Assembly (NCBI GenBank): GCA_033439265.1
Contig: JAVTVX010000021.1
Span: 14,721,001 to 14,785,000 of the forward strand
DNA from: Dillenia suffruticosa
Taxonomy: Eukaryota > Streptophyta > Magnoliopsida > Dilleniales > Dilleniaceae
Direction of reading: 5' to 3'
DNA length: 64,000 nucleotides
Part shown: positions 36,401 to 48,765 of the stretch, piece by piece
How the letters are laid out: every line of letters starts with the position of its first letter
Position numbering within the stretch: the stretch's first letter is position 1
Notes under the pieces: model-generated
Seen by the model: the letters and a program-made list of their open reading frames with translations, nothing else
The model's database searches: none
Told to the model about the DNA's origin: nothing
Translations under genes and position numbers: made by a program

Positions 36401-37193
36401 ATGAACCAATTAAAAAAATTAACGTCACAGGTAACATTAGTGAACTATACTTACACATGGCTGAGCTAGTCTTGAATCGGCGGAAAATGGAAAAAAAAAA
36501 AAAAAGGTGGGCTGGGTCCCAATTTGTTGTCCTTAGTATTAGTTATGAGTATTTCTGGTTGATTCAATCTAATAAGTTATAATTCAATTGATATCATTAA
36601 AAAAAAAAAAAAATTAGAGTTTGAATTTCTTTTATGTATTAAAAAAGAAATAGATGGCTCATGCCTAATTCTTACGTCCAGGCAGGCTAACCTTGAACCC
36701 CATTTTTTAATATCAAATAGAAGTTTATTTAAATCTATTAGAAAACACATTTTGTTTTAATATAAAATTCATTTGATAACACATTAAAATTAATGTTGAG
36801 TATTGAATTTTAAATCGAATGGAAGTTAATTCAGTTTGTAAATTATTCATTAAACTTAAATTTATAGCACTAAGGTTGCATGAGTTTTTCATTTTTGTAG
36901 CTTAATCAATTTTTTTTTTTTAATTTGTTTAATAATGATTGAGCAACAAAAAGAAGAAGTGCGACCCTCTTTCAATTTTGGTATGAGCAAATGTAGAAAA
37001 TCCCAATACCGATCAAAATTGAATTAGTCGATAACAACCGATATTAATTTGTCACTTTATAAGAAAAGATTTTTTTCCAAATTTGTAAGCTTAAAAGAAA
37101 CATTTCTCTTTACTTATAATCTTTCCTTTCCTGCGTATTTGATGGGCCATGCATATATGAATTTGAGGCACATGATGGCACAGCACTCAACAC

Positions 37194-37310
37194 TAATTAT
37201 TATTATTATTATTATTAATTTTTATAATCGGTATCTAAAATTATATTCTGATTATTTTAATTCAAATATCTATAAAATTTTATTTAAAAAATGATTTTCC
37301 TATTAGTTTT
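37194..37310 (-). mobile_element. SINE 3' module with (AAT)n tail
   Basis: The minus strand runs GGAAAATCATTTTTTAAATA, then 'attaaaataatcagaat' and 'agataccgattat', followed by (AAT)n instead of pure A: the family order of the other SINE 3' modules. Confidence 0.4.
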
Positions 37311-38247
37311 TTGAAAAATACGTGAGATAGGGAACCCAGGGGCAATCAAGTTTGCTGAGTTCCGAAGATAATTTTGCCCCTGATGTTTCCGATTTGAATT
37401 GAATCTTTCAAGTGAACAAACTCATCATATACCAAGAAAAAGATAATTAATGCCCTGGAGCGCAATAAGTAGCGAGGAGCACGAGCGCAACAAAACTAAA
37501 AATTTATATAGAAAGAAAAATATATTTATAATATCATGAAATGAAAATTATAATTTTAATAAAATAAATAATATTAAAATTTATAAATATTTATATATAT
37601 ATTTTATAAATTATTAATTAAATTTAATTTGAATTGAATTTAAATTTTTTAAAATTAAAATTTTTTTGATATTTATTTTTATGATGAATAAAAATCAAAT
37701 GCGAAATTTTAACCTATGGTATCGTACTTATTAAACGGATCAGACGGGGGGTGTATTGTAATGATATTTGTACTTAGAACTTCGGTTACTATTTAATGCC
37801 TCGTAATTGTAAAGCACAAGACGATGAACCACAATTATGTTTCATGCAAATGGGATGTTGACCCTTAACTCTTAATAATGCTGCACCCTGCCGGTGCTAA
37901 TCTCAGGCCAACATATGGAGATGGGAGTCAAAGGAATAGAGGCCAGCTTTTAGCATTGGGTTTTGCAGTTCAAGAGGCGTTCGGTGCTAATGAGATTATT
38001 TCAAATGCTAGGGCACGACTTATTCCATCTTTGCATGATTATAGCAACTAGGAGTCCTTTACTACGTCTCCTAATGTTTCACTTTTGGGGGTCAAATCTC
38101 CTATTTGTGCCCTTGGTTAGGGTTGATTCTCTCTCTTATGTACCGGCGCATGAGCATGCGCGGCCCCTTTGTTCTTAGAGAGTGTTAGAGAGAAACTTTT
38201 GTACATGTATACCTTGTATATAATATTTAGTATTCTTTCCTTTTTTA

Positions 38248-38345
38248 TTATGTTTTTTTTTATATCGACGGTATATAAATTCATATTTCGATTAATTTGA
38301 TTAAAATATTTAAGAAACCTTATTTAAAAATGAATTCTCTCAATA
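38248..38345 (-). mobile_element. SINE 3' module
   Basis: The minus strand runs GAGAGAATTCATTTTTAAAT, then 'aatcaaattaatcga' and 'tataccgtcgatat', followed by an A8 tail: the same module as the SINE at 34609-34809. Confidence 0.45.
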
Positions 38346-38784
38346 TAATTTTTTTATTTTTAAATTTTAAATTTAAAATTTAATTAAAAAATTTAATATT
38401 TCATTGATTTTATTATGGTTAATTGTAAACTAAATCGGCACTCATAAAAGTGACCCACCTCCGACCAACCCTACTCTTCCCGGAAAATAAGAACAAAAAG
38501 AGAAAAAGAAAGGGAGCTGGACCTGCCCTTGAACAAAAATAAAACTCAAGTAACAATGCCTCCGCCTCCCAAAGGAAAAAAAAGGATAATTAAAGTCTCA
38601 ACATGTGTGGTTGCACTTAATTGCAAATGTGATCTTTTGGAGCTCTAATCGATAGCTTTTTAGAAAACCAATGCACTAAAGAGTTTGGTCCATCCACAAT
38701 TTCCATTTCCATTTTTGTCCAACCCTTTCCCTTTTAAAACCCCTCAAGCACCGATGAATATAACGATAAAACGATAATATTTTT

Positions 38785-38917
38785 TTTAATTAAGATTTTA
38801 AATTTAAATCTTAACGATCAAGAGACAGACATTAAAACAATTAACTTTTTAATGAATTGCTTAAATTAATCGGATAAAATTTAAATATCGATTGATGATA
38901 AATATCTATTAAAAAAA
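38785..38917 (+). mobile_element. SINE copy (degenerate)
   Basis: The plus strand shows an A/T-rich B-box region, 'ctttttaatgaattgct', 'AAATTAATCGGAT' and 'aaatatcgattgatgataaatatc', then an A7 tail. It follows the same order as the family. Confidence 0.4.
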
Positions 38918-39974
38918 GACCTTGTTTCTACTGCAATCTTCCACTTTTGCCCTTAATAATGGAAGTTCTGCCGCCCACACACAAGGGCCAAGGACGGGAA
39001 TTTTAATTTTTCTTACACATATTTGTGTACATAAATATAGAAATTTAATTTCAAATAATATTTATTCTAATAATTTATATATTAAAAAGTTTACATAATT
39101 TCAACTAAATTTTCAAATCAATCAATAATTTCGTTCAAATATCTTCAAAGTCACATAATATGTTATACTAATCTCGTAGAATTTTGAAAGTTTGGTCAGT
39201 CAATTATGATCGGTCTAACCCCACATTGAATCATGCCCTGCCCTTGATTTTGGATATTAAGAAAGAGAGAGTTTTATTCTCTTGTTAATATTTTAGGGAA
39301 TACAAAATCTCTTTTTGTGATTTTTCACAATGATTACTGTCCATTATGGATGCTCCCAGGCACCGTCAACACCAAATCATTGCCACCTCATGCTTTTGAA
39401 TTAAATGTTGTAATAATTCATATTATTATATTTTAATAAAATTTTCAAATTATTAATATATTATAATTAAAGTAACAAAGTTGATCAAAAGATGCTCTAA
39501 ATAATTTTTTATGTAAAATTTAATTAATTTAATCTAAAATTATTCTAATTTTAATCGGGACGTGTTACCTTCAAAAATGTTTTTTTTTTTCCCTAATAAG
39601 AGGAGTATGGACCTAAGCTACAAAATATGGACTAATATTTTACAATACAGTCAATAAATAAATAAGATGCTGGAACTCAAACACACCTTTTTTTTTAAGG
39701 GCCAAGGAATGTGCTAAATGTGAAGCTTTGCCTCGTTACTAGGAAGGAAGCCGGCCTGAGAGTATGGAAGCCCACCTTGGGGCCAGATAGAGTGCGGAAG
39801 CCTGGCTGCGTCCTTTCTCAAGAGTAATGAAATAGAGAGGCCCGATGGGCAAGCCCGAGGTTGGCAAAGCTCTCTTCTGGGCCACGTATTTAGATCCATA
39901 TATCAAGCTGCCCTGCCCTTTTCAAAATTTCTGCCTATGTTTACCCCAAAAAAAAAAAAAAAAATCTGCCTATA

Positions 39975-40075
39975 ATTTTTCCTTGATTGTTAAGCATCCG
40001 ATAATCAATTTATTGATTCTGACTAATCTGACTTGAATTAACTATCAAACTCATTAAAAGATAAACTCTCCGACA
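39975..40075 (-). mobile_element. SINE 3' module
   Basis: The minus strand runs GGAGAGTTTATCTTTTAATG, then 'agtttgatagttaattcaagtcagattagtcaga' and 'gattatcggatgc'. It lies only about 55 bp to the left of the intact SINE at 40131. Confidence 0.45.
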
Positions 40076-40115
40076 CTTATATTGTTTTCATTTCAAGATT
40101 TAAACTCAAAAACTT

Positions 40116-40337
40116 AATTAAAAGAATTTATCAACACTTGTTGGCGTAAATGGGATGATCACCTTCGTCTCTTAATTAAGTCGAGAGTTCGACTCCCCCT
40201 GGACACGAAAAAAACAATATTGGAAGATCCACCTCAAAAAATGGGTTCTGCAGTGGTCGATCCAGTTTAATCGGGACGAAACTCCAGACACTGATCAATG
40301 ATTAAACCAATATACAAAAAAAAATTAAAAGAATTTA
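40116..40337 (+). mobile_element. SINE with perfect 15-bp target-site duplication and intact Pol III boxes
   Basis: The body is 40131-40322, flanked by the identical 15-mer AATTAAAAGAATTTA (40116-40130 and 40323-40337). The internal promoter is textbook. The A-box TGGCGTAAATGG (40142-40153) fits TRGYNNARNNGG at all positions, and the B-box GTTCGACTC (40187-40195) fits GWTCRANNC at all positions, with spacing close to that in a tRNA. After a short A-run comes a non-tRNA 3' module (CTCAAAAAATGGGTTCTGCA ... TTTAATCGGGACG), then poly(A). The total length is about 192 bp, typical of a plant tRNA-derived SINE. This is the best-preserved member of the family in the window and probably a recent insertion. 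Confidence 0.9.
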
Positions 40338-41623
40338 ATATAATTATCACTAAATCAACAAAACTTCAGTAGACCTACAAGAAATTGGTATTTTTGCCGA
40401 TGTATTAAAGAAGAAATTTGTATTAAAAGGAGAGTTTTCTCGATTTTCATTGCACAAGTTTAGGATCATAGCTTCCCTCACTAAATTCTTAGGTAAATCT
40501 AGAATATTAATTACAAGATTTACGATCACTTGCTATATTACCCAAATTATTACTATGACTGGAACTAATGTATATTTTTTTTAGCATACGATCACAATAA
40601 CATAGTTTTTGAGAACTTAGCTTTTCAAATATTCAATATTGACTTTTTTCTTTTTGTACTTTTTTAGAATATGTATGAATTGGAAGTAAATAGAGCATAT
40701 CACAATTAACAAAAAATATTATTATTATTTATGTGAAGGACGTGAATTGAATTTATATTCAAAAATTTTAAAAATAAATTTTAGAAATCTATAAAATTTT
40801 ATAATTTAAAATTTTTATTTTATTAATTTAAATAAATTATATAAAATTTAATTTATTTTTTATTTGAATTCATTTTAATCGAGCATTGATCACAAAAGAG
40901 AGAGAGAGAGAAAATGCTATTTTACTTACTAAAATACTATTGATTAAATTTTTGATATATGAAATTAAAAGATCCGAACTGAAACATTAAAATTTTTAGC
41001 AAAAGCTAAGATTTGAGTTGTAATCGTAGGTTGTTTAATGCTAAAACCATAATCAAAAGACAGAAAATGATAGAGACTAGTGTGCCATTACTGCTGTTCC
41101 CGAAACCTCTTTCATCCCCATCAAAAGACAGCCTTTTCTTAACGGTTATCAGAAATTACATATATTGTACACCTAGAGTGTTAGGAAAAATTGTGCAGGA
41201 ATCTTAAAACCCGAAGTTTGGAACAAAAAAAATAAAAAGAAGCAGAAAATTTCTGTTTCTTGAATACTCCGACCATGCTCAAAGCTTCTCAAGACACCCA
41301 AATATTCATAAACTTGAACAAAAATCATTTTACTAATTTCTGTATATTTCACCAATTTCAGTCTCCAAACTAAAATCCTTGAAGTCAAAATATCAAAAGC
41401 AAAACAAATACAGACGTTAGATTGATTCAAGAAGACAATATTCTAACTATTTTCCCCTGCTTTCACTATAAACATTGTCAGAAACCCCATTATATTAGGA
41501 AAAAAAAAATGAAGCAGAAATCCCACAAACAAGGGGGGATCCTATAAAAGAAAGAAAAAACAAAATGTATCAGAACAAAAAAACAGCAAATAAAAAATAA
41601 TTTAAGTTCAAAATTAGCAACTG

Positions 41624-41826
41624 TCAAAACTTCATTGGAATATTCATCCACCAATAAGGAAGAGGCTTAATTTTCTGACCAACAACAAGCCCTTGAACAC
41701 CATAGCCAACAAACCCTTCTATAGATCCAACCAAGATCATCACAGGAGTTGAAATCTTATCAGAAGCAAGCCCTGCAAGAATCCCAAAAGCCTTTCCAGC
41801 ATCTTTTGCTAAAGCTGGGTTTTGGT
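41624..41826 (-). pseudogene. C-terminal-type fragment of a nodulin-like MFS transporter
   Basis: The minus strand is open for about 67 codons: NPALAKDAGKAFGILAGLAS, then ...TPVMILVGSIEGFVGYGVQG and LVVGQKIKPLPYWWMN, ending IPMKF-stop. The pattern (KD.GKAFG.LAGL.S...P..L.GS.EGF.GYGVQ.LVV...I.PLPYW) is that of the nodulin-like/NFD4 major facilitator family, covering transmembrane segments near the N-terminal half. The rest of the roughly 550-residue protein is missing on both sides. Just beyond the break lie imperfect copies of TTGGTCGAC. Confidence 0.7.
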
Positions 41827-41958
41827 CAACGGAAGGCAGGGGTTTGGTCGACAGAAGAACCTTTCATAGTCGACCAAGGAAGGGTTTTGGTCGACTAAAG
41901 TGTTTGCTTTGGAAGTAGGGAGAGGGATTTTTCGTCTATGAATTTGGTTACGAAAACC

Positions 41959-42044
41959 CATATAAATAAGGCGTTTTAATAACAAATCCCTCCCTACCTT
42001 CCATATAAATAAGGCTTTTTAATAACAAATCCCTCCCTACCTTC
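41959..42044 (+). repeat. 43-bp tandem repeat, two copies, each with TATAAATA
   Basis: Two adjacent 43-bp units (41959-42001 and 42002-42044) differ at about one base. Each begins CATATAAATAAGGC and ends ccctccctaccttc. A third CATATAAATA lies at about 42062. On the plus strand they form three TATA-like boxes 380-480 bp upstream of the BTB remnant. Confidence 0.85.
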
Positions 42045-42443
42045 CATATTGGGCTTTTAACACATATAAATACAATTTTTCGTATTCGCGTAGCAGAAAG
42101 AGCGTGCAAGAGAGAGAGAGAAGGAAAGGTTGTTGAGCCAAAGTGAGGAAGAAGGCTTTCGTATACAGAGAAAAAGAGACTGTATGCGTGTTATGCCTTT
42201 TGCAGGCAGGACAAGCAAAAAGGTATGGCTCTTCTCATCTTCTGTTTGCGAAGAGATAGGAAGACAGACAACATCATGATGAGGCAGTGTTTTCGTTCAA
42301 CATCATGAAGACACGTGTCAATGTCCACTCATGTCAGGCATGGCTTGTTCACCAAGATAAGATTTCTGAACCATCAAGCTCCTCTCTCTCTCCCCATTTC
42401 TGAATCCAAAAGCTAGTCGGAAATCCTATAAAACGACAGCGTA

Positions 42444-44035
42444 TTGAAAGTAGAAGACGTCTCTCTTTACTCACCTCCACCGACGAACACAAACCCAAAC
42501 CCAAACCCGAACATTCTCCTTCTGCCTGCGCCATCTCCCGGCGGATACAACGACTCCACCGCCGACGTCCTCCTCCGCCTCTTCCCATGTCCCTCTCCTT
42601 TCCAATCCGAGCCATTCGATCAAATAGATCTCCACATTCATCTCCACTCACGCTCTTCGCAAATGTAAGTACTTCGCAACTCTCTTATCCGATCGATGGT
42701 AAAAGGATCGAGATCGAGTCAGCGATCAAGTCTATCGCCTGAATTTTGGCATATCAAACGTTTCAGCGATCAACTCTCTTACCATTGATTTGGTACAATT
42801 TGCTATTCACTGCTAGTTGGTTGTGAAATTTTTCCATGGGAACCATGTGTTTGAGAAGTGAGCACATTACAGTAAGATAAAACTTTTCCAATTACAATTT
42901 CTATTCTGAAACAGAAGTTGACCTAGATGGTTAGAATCTGCAGAGGTTGACATTGCCCTCTAGAGAATATTTCTCCTCCTCAAAATTGAATTATAATTAT
43001 GCATCTGTCTTACCCCAAGATATTAGTTATAACATTCTTCAGCATGGCTTTCTTTTGTTATATTGACTTTTCATTATTTTCTTTGGGTGCTGTTTCAACA
43101 CCTTGGGGATTACCTGAATACTTTGATCTTGTTTCAAATATTATTTACATCTATTTGCTTTTTGTATGTTTGGAGATAAGCAGGGTTTTGATTATCAGAC
43201 CCATATAATCACACAGTTGATGTCATTGGTCCTGTAACCTTGGTTCTCTTTGTTGTGCTTGAACTTGAATTTTACCGTCCTGTTAAGTAGCCTTCAGTGG
43301 AAGTTTTTGTTTGAAGAATGGTATTCAAATTGTATGATTAGACTAGTGAAAAATATATAATCCTTCTTTTTAATGTGCCTACCTTACCTTTGTGTGCTGC
43401 AGCAATAAAAATAGATAGCATTTTGGCTTTTATTTTCAACTAGTAGCTAACTTGTAGAGATAAGATCGTACAATGATTTGTCTAAATCAATTGCATCCAA
43501 ACACGTACATGCACTTATTTCTACCACTGCAGATACTTAACAAGTTTAGAGTAGGTAAGTGGAGCAATCATGCTTTTTGCTTCCATGAATTCTTTAAAGC
43601 TCATATAAATTTTCAGAACCTTGTCAAATCTTTACTACGCCATTTTCATATAGTTTTAGAGAGATGGTCGAAAATGATTGAACACCCTGGTCCTCCAGTT
43701 TTTCTATTCTTTACATGGGGCGTTAATTTGACTACTATCTTCAAATTTTCTTCCTTCCAGGTTAGGATAGAGCTTGTGAAAGATTGGCTACCAGTGCTGA
43801 TCGCATGGACAATATCCCGCCAACGATGTTCGCTCGTAAATCTGTGTCTCTAGAGCTACAGCAAACATTTCTGCAAATTATATCCACGTTGCCCATGTCA
43901 GATTCACAGGAGTTGCTGAAACAGTGCTTGAGCTTCTCAACCAGAAATGTTGAAGACTGTCCTCACTTGGTCACTGTATTCGACACCTGGTTCCACAGTG
44001 CAACTCGACCACCTCAAGCTGGTCATCTCAGCTAG
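42444..44035 (+). pseudogene. Gutted BTB/POZ protein gene (N- and C-terminal pieces only)
   Basis: The left piece (42444-42664) reads VEDVSLYSPPPTNTN..., then DSTADVLLRLFPCPSPF and IDLHIHLHSR. This is the start of a plant BTB/POZ protein of the At1g63850/At3g05675 type, followed by a GTAAGT donor. No ATG precedes it in frame (an in-frame stop lies at about 42429). The right piece starts after an AG at 43760: VRIELVKDWLPVLI. It then shifts frame by one base and continues RMDNIPPTMFARKSVSLELQ ... IISTLPMSDSQELLKQCLSF and DCPHLVTVFDTWFHSATRPP to a stop at 44035. The roughly 300 residues that should join them are absent from the 1.1 kb between. Missing start, missing centre and a frameshift together indicate a pseudogene. 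Confidence 0.6.
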
Positions 44036-45345
44036 AATCACATAGGATCACCTTCTTATGCTGTTTTTGTTTGCTGACAAACATTGTGCATATTAAGCTG
44101 ATGTTTTGTGTCATGCTCGCTGTATATATACCATGGATCTTCTCGGTCCATGCTTCCAAAGCAAACAGAGGAAATCCTGTTGATACTGTACATTCTCTTG
44201 AACTGACTTGAATCCACCTTTTTAAGCTAGAAAGCATCCTCCCCTATAATTGGTAGGATCCTGATCTTCTCGTTATGTTATGTTATTCAAATTGCTGTAG
44301 TTTCTGTTACTTAGCTTTTATTACTTTCTTCGGCAAGTGAGATGTTCTAGATGCCTGCAATGCTATTTATTCTTTTTATCTGGCTCTTGTTTTATATATT
44401 ACACTCATTCTTTCCCCCTTTGCCTTCAATTTGACCAACTTATGATAATGTGGTGGAATGGACTACCAAGATGGTGTACACGTGAAATCCTATAAAAAAA
44501 TTTTTGGGGGGAGGGAGAATAAGGGCAAGAAACTCTAGAATTACTTGGCTAAATGATTCGTGATGACTCTTGATTTTTCTTTGATAGATTTATCTAGTGA
44601 ACCAAAATTTTAAGTTGAGGGTTCCCAAATTAATAATTTTTAATAAATAGATAAGTAAATTCTAACTCAGGCAAGGCCATGGAAGTGTGTGGGACTGGGA
44701 GCACGAAAGGTGGAATTCTGAAGGAAAGGGTATAGCTGTAAAGCTAGTTAGGATCATTTCGCAGAAAAATTAAATCACGGGCGCAAACGACTAGAGCCTA
44801 AGAAGCCTGGATATCAATACAGCATGTGATATGATACAGACACGACGTCACTGAGATAATATAAAAAAATTTCACTTACAAAGTTTTGTATTATGAATGT
44901 TTTAAAGCTGAATACTGTGGGGGCACATATCCAGTTATTTCTAAAGAACAAATCTGCAGTGCTATTACTTAACAAAAGGATAAGCAAAACTTCATTGAAT
45001 AAGCGATGCAATTCTCACACAAAACATGTTTACATGGTAAGAAGCTGTCAGGCTCATATCTTACAACCCTAGAGCAGAAAAGGCTGTGAGTTCTGGCTAT
45101 TATGCTTATGCATGTACATTAGACTGGCCACTTTTATTAGAAAAAGAAGCTTGACACCCTCAAAGTGGAGTCAAGAAAAAGAAAGGAAGAAGACAAAGTG
45201 AGGCATTTTCTACAAACAATTGCAGATAAAAAAAGAGACCTCGTAGAACAAGGACGTCAGAAACGCAACCGAGTCAGCTTCCATTTTGGATTTTTAAGGA
45301 GCAAGGGAAATTGGATACAGTCACATAGGTTGTTGTGTGTCCGTG
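44036..45345. other. Spacer and 3' UTR of the At1g01500-like gene
   Basis: No coding signal recognised. The right end is likely the 3' UTR of the minus-strand gene that ends at 45346. Confidence 0.45.
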
Positions 45346-47096
45346 TTACAGAAGTCGCCTTCTGAAGTTGCGTGTGGTTCCTTGGTAAGTTCTGACCAGC
45401 AATCCGACACCAATTCCTATTCCGAGACAAACACCGAGTCCGATCCCAACACCAACCCTCACACCAGCATTAAACCATGAAAGCTCGCCATCTTCACCCT
45501 CTATGTATTCCATTGCTGGGTAGTTGCTGTAGTCTTCATTTTCAGCTGGTTTATAGTTCTGCAGATCAGAAATGTAAGACATGTTAGGCGTGAAACAGGA
45601 GGGGTAGATCAATCTCTCTCTATCTCCCTCCCTCCCTCCCTCCCTGCCTCCTAGCCAATTTTCTTACAGGAGCCCGTTAAAAGATACAGCAGGCATATAC
45701 TTAAGATACAGGTATACTGAGAACCTCTTAACGATTACATAGTTCGCAATAAAGAGGGCAGATGGGTGTGCAGAACTGCACACTGCAACCAAATATGGAG
45801 GCAAGTCTTGTTTCTTTATGCGCAACAAGTTGTTTAGCATATATATGGAAGACTATGAGTAGCATTAACTTAACTTACATACCGGAAATTGCATGTTAGT
45901 TTTCATCTTTCATTCATTATTGCCAAAATAAAAACGCGGGATTAAGGTGAAAAATCGACTTGTTTTCACAAATCATCTAAAAATTGATTTTGCAGAGTGA
46001 GTTCAATCCAATAAATCTTGGATAAACAAGACGTAGGCAACAGATAAGATGTCACATATAATAAAAACGAAGGGAAACATATACAGATATTCACAAATGT
46101 CAATGGTATAACCATGTGAAATTCTGGTACAACCAGGAAATTACGTACCGGATACAAAAGAACAATACTAAGTATGATGTTCCTTGAAAATATGTGCCAT
46201 GTCCATACTCTACTCAACCAAATTAGGGCAAGGCTTCAATTTCCAATTCAAGCAGCTTTCTCAAAAGAAACAAGTTTATTTATTTATTTATTTTGCCATC
46301 GGAGAAGTCATAGAGAACCTTGAAAATATTAACATATATGCATTAATAAGTTGGGTTACCTAGTAAAAGGTCTTGGTCCAAGATTGTATAGTGAGTAAAA
46401 TACCTGCAAAGCAAGACCAGGCATAGCACCTTTATGGCTTTCATTCGGTTCATACTCTGGTATAGAATTCAGCATCCCTTTCCTAAGTTGCTTCTTCCTA
46501 ACCTGCAAAGTCTTGCTTAAGATGATCGGCGTGCCTGAAAAGGAACCAGCAACATAAACCTCAATTATCGGTGAGGCTGATTCCAAGCCAACATAGTGTT
46601 TTCCCTTCAAAAATCCAGTCCCCACCGCAACATCTGATTCACAACTAATGATCCATTTTTGGCTATGGTTTTTCACTTCCCCAGCAAAATCATTCATTCC
46701 TAGTACCCCGGATAGCACAAGAACATCCTTGTCAAAAACCTCAAACTTCACACTCCCAGACATCCTGATACTATCGGTGCAAACAAAAGTAGCTTCCTCG
46801 GATTTCTTATCTAATCGGTGTCTTCTGAGAAGGGTTGAGGCGCCATCAGAATATATACCAGTTCTAACGCCATTAACTTCAAGAAGGGTGTTTTGATCCA
46901 GTGGAACATGGTTCAAAGTGAGGTATTCAGGAGTCAAATCATCAATCTCACACTTGCTGATTCTAACATAGAAAACTCTTAAATCAAGCCATGGCAAAGA
47001 TACCTTTATACAAGGTTGGTAAAACTGTAACATAATCTTGTGTTCGTTGTCGACCAAGCCATGATTCCCATTCACTTTCGCATAGGAATTCTCCAT
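45346..47096 (-). CDS. Conserved plant protein, At1g01500-like
   Basis: Two exons on the minus strand, 47096-46404 and 45558-45346, joined in phase 0, giving 301 residues. The N-terminal part has LPWLDLRVFYVRISKCEIDD, VPLDQNTLLEVNGVR and RMSGSVKFEVFDKDVLVLSG. The C-terminus carries GEDGELSWFNAGVRVGVGIG, a Gly/Val-rich membrane segment, and ends VRTYQGTTRNFRRRLL. This is the conserved plant family of At1g01500, whose 'erythronate-4-phosphate dehydrogenase family' label in databases does not fit the sequence; the function is unknown. I infer a single-pass C-terminal membrane anchor. A non-coding first exon probably lies at about 48217-48480, ending at a GTGAGT donor, with GA/CT repeats nearby. 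No lesion found. Confidence 0.9.
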
Positions 47097-47348
47097 TTGT
47101 TAGAGAGTTTAGTCCTCAGCCTTAGTAAAATCCTTCCACATTGATAACAAGAATGACCTGGAAACCCCCATAAAAGTAAGATTCATGTGTGTGCGCAAAA
47201 CCTGCAGCGAAATCAAGAAGGAAGCGATATCAAAAGGCAAATTTTCTAACATATTTCAAACATCAGAAATCAGAAAATCACCCACAGGGAAAACATCAGA
47301 AAGGAATGGTAAATACAGTTGAATTTGAAATACCAGACAATCCATGAG

Positions 47349-47379
<31 letters not shown>

Positions 47380-47589
47380 TCTCTCTCTCTAGATGTAAAA
47401 AGGAGAAACTTTAAATGAAATTAAGATGTAACTGTGAGTGATGGAAGTCACCAAAGATGGAAGAAGATGGAGAAAGCGTTAGAAGATGCCCAACCCTTTA
47501 GGGGAGGAAAAAAAGACCATCAAAAGATAAGAAGATGAAATAGTGGGTTTTATAGTTGGAGACATAGGCATGAAAAATATTTATAGAAA

Positions 47590-48120
47590 TTGAACTCTGA
47601 AAAGGTTTTTTAAAAAAAAAAAAAAAAAAAAAAACACCCCCGTCCTAAAAGATATAGAGGAAAGATTAGTCAATTGAAAGGATATTTAATTGACATGGAA
47701 ACCCACAAAACTACAGTAAATCCTTCACATGGAAGTGAAAGATCAATACCAGATGGAGTGGAAGAGCTCCCAAGGACCACGTACCAGGGCTACATACTCC
47801 TAGATGACTCAGCTGCTCCTAGATGACTCAGCTACAGATTCATTAACAAGATTACAAACTGTTAAATCCCCAGTCAAACAAACTCAAACTCTAACATTTA
47901 AGAATGTTTCATTTTAAGGCAAGAATTTAACTTTTTTCATAGGGGCAGAGTTCTGCCTCCTTATTTGTCGAAAACCTGGACTAGGTTCGAAGTTACCGCT
48001 TAATTTATTGTGCTATTTCCGTTTTTGATAAGTGATAAACAAAATGAAACCTTCATATATGACAAAATGTTTGCCGGCATTTTTTCTTATCATGCAAAAG
48101 GACAAAACTCTCTCTTTCTC

Positions 48121-48159
<39 letters not shown>

Positions 48160-48215
48160 GAGCATAACCAAAACAATACCACAAAAATTTAATGCAATTG
48201 AGGCAGAACAAAACT
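47590..48215. other. Probable 5'-UTR intron of the At1g01500-like gene
   Basis: Contains a poly(A) run (47612-47633) and a CT-rich microsatellite (48112-48156). Nothing coding. Confidence 0.4.
48112..48156. repeat. CT-rich microsatellite
   Basis: CT dinucleotides with a few interruptions. The open frames through it (poly-Ser/Leu or poly-Arg/Glu) are artefacts. Confidence 0.85.
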
Positions 48216-48714
48216 CACCCACGAATATCTTTCCTCGTAGTTGACCAACAAATCCAAAGTATCGAGTTAAAGCTTCTGATGCCTTCTCGAATCGCTTTCG
48301 GCAATCAAGAACCAGAATCACAAACACCCACCACAGCCTTCTGTCTCAATAGAATTGCGGCCACACAAAAGTTTTGGAAATCAAAAGAAAATTTCAAAAG
48401 TTTGAGAGCAACCCAAATCGTTAAATTATCATAATCGAAATGGCTCTCTCGTTTTCTTCTAATTTTGCGAGAAAGAAATTAGAAGAAAATCTGTGTATTG
48501 AAATTCAGGGGTAGGAGTGTCATTCAAAAATAATTGGAGGGAGGTTTTTGGAAAAGGAAAAAAGTGGGGCCAACTATATCAGATCTGTGATATAGTACAG
48601 ATCTTATCCTTTGCACATTGCAGGTTCACAAGAACGATGAATTGAAAATGACGTGCAGGGAATGAAACAAAAGTTTCGTGGAATTCTGCTTTCGCCCCCG
48701 AAACTCACGATGTT

Positions 48715-48717
<3 letters not shown>

Positions 48718-48761
<44 letters not shown>
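48718..48761. repeat. (GA)n microsatellite
   Basis: About 21 perfect GA units upstream of the At1g01500-like gene. Confidence 0.95.
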
Positions 48762-48765
<4 letters not shown>

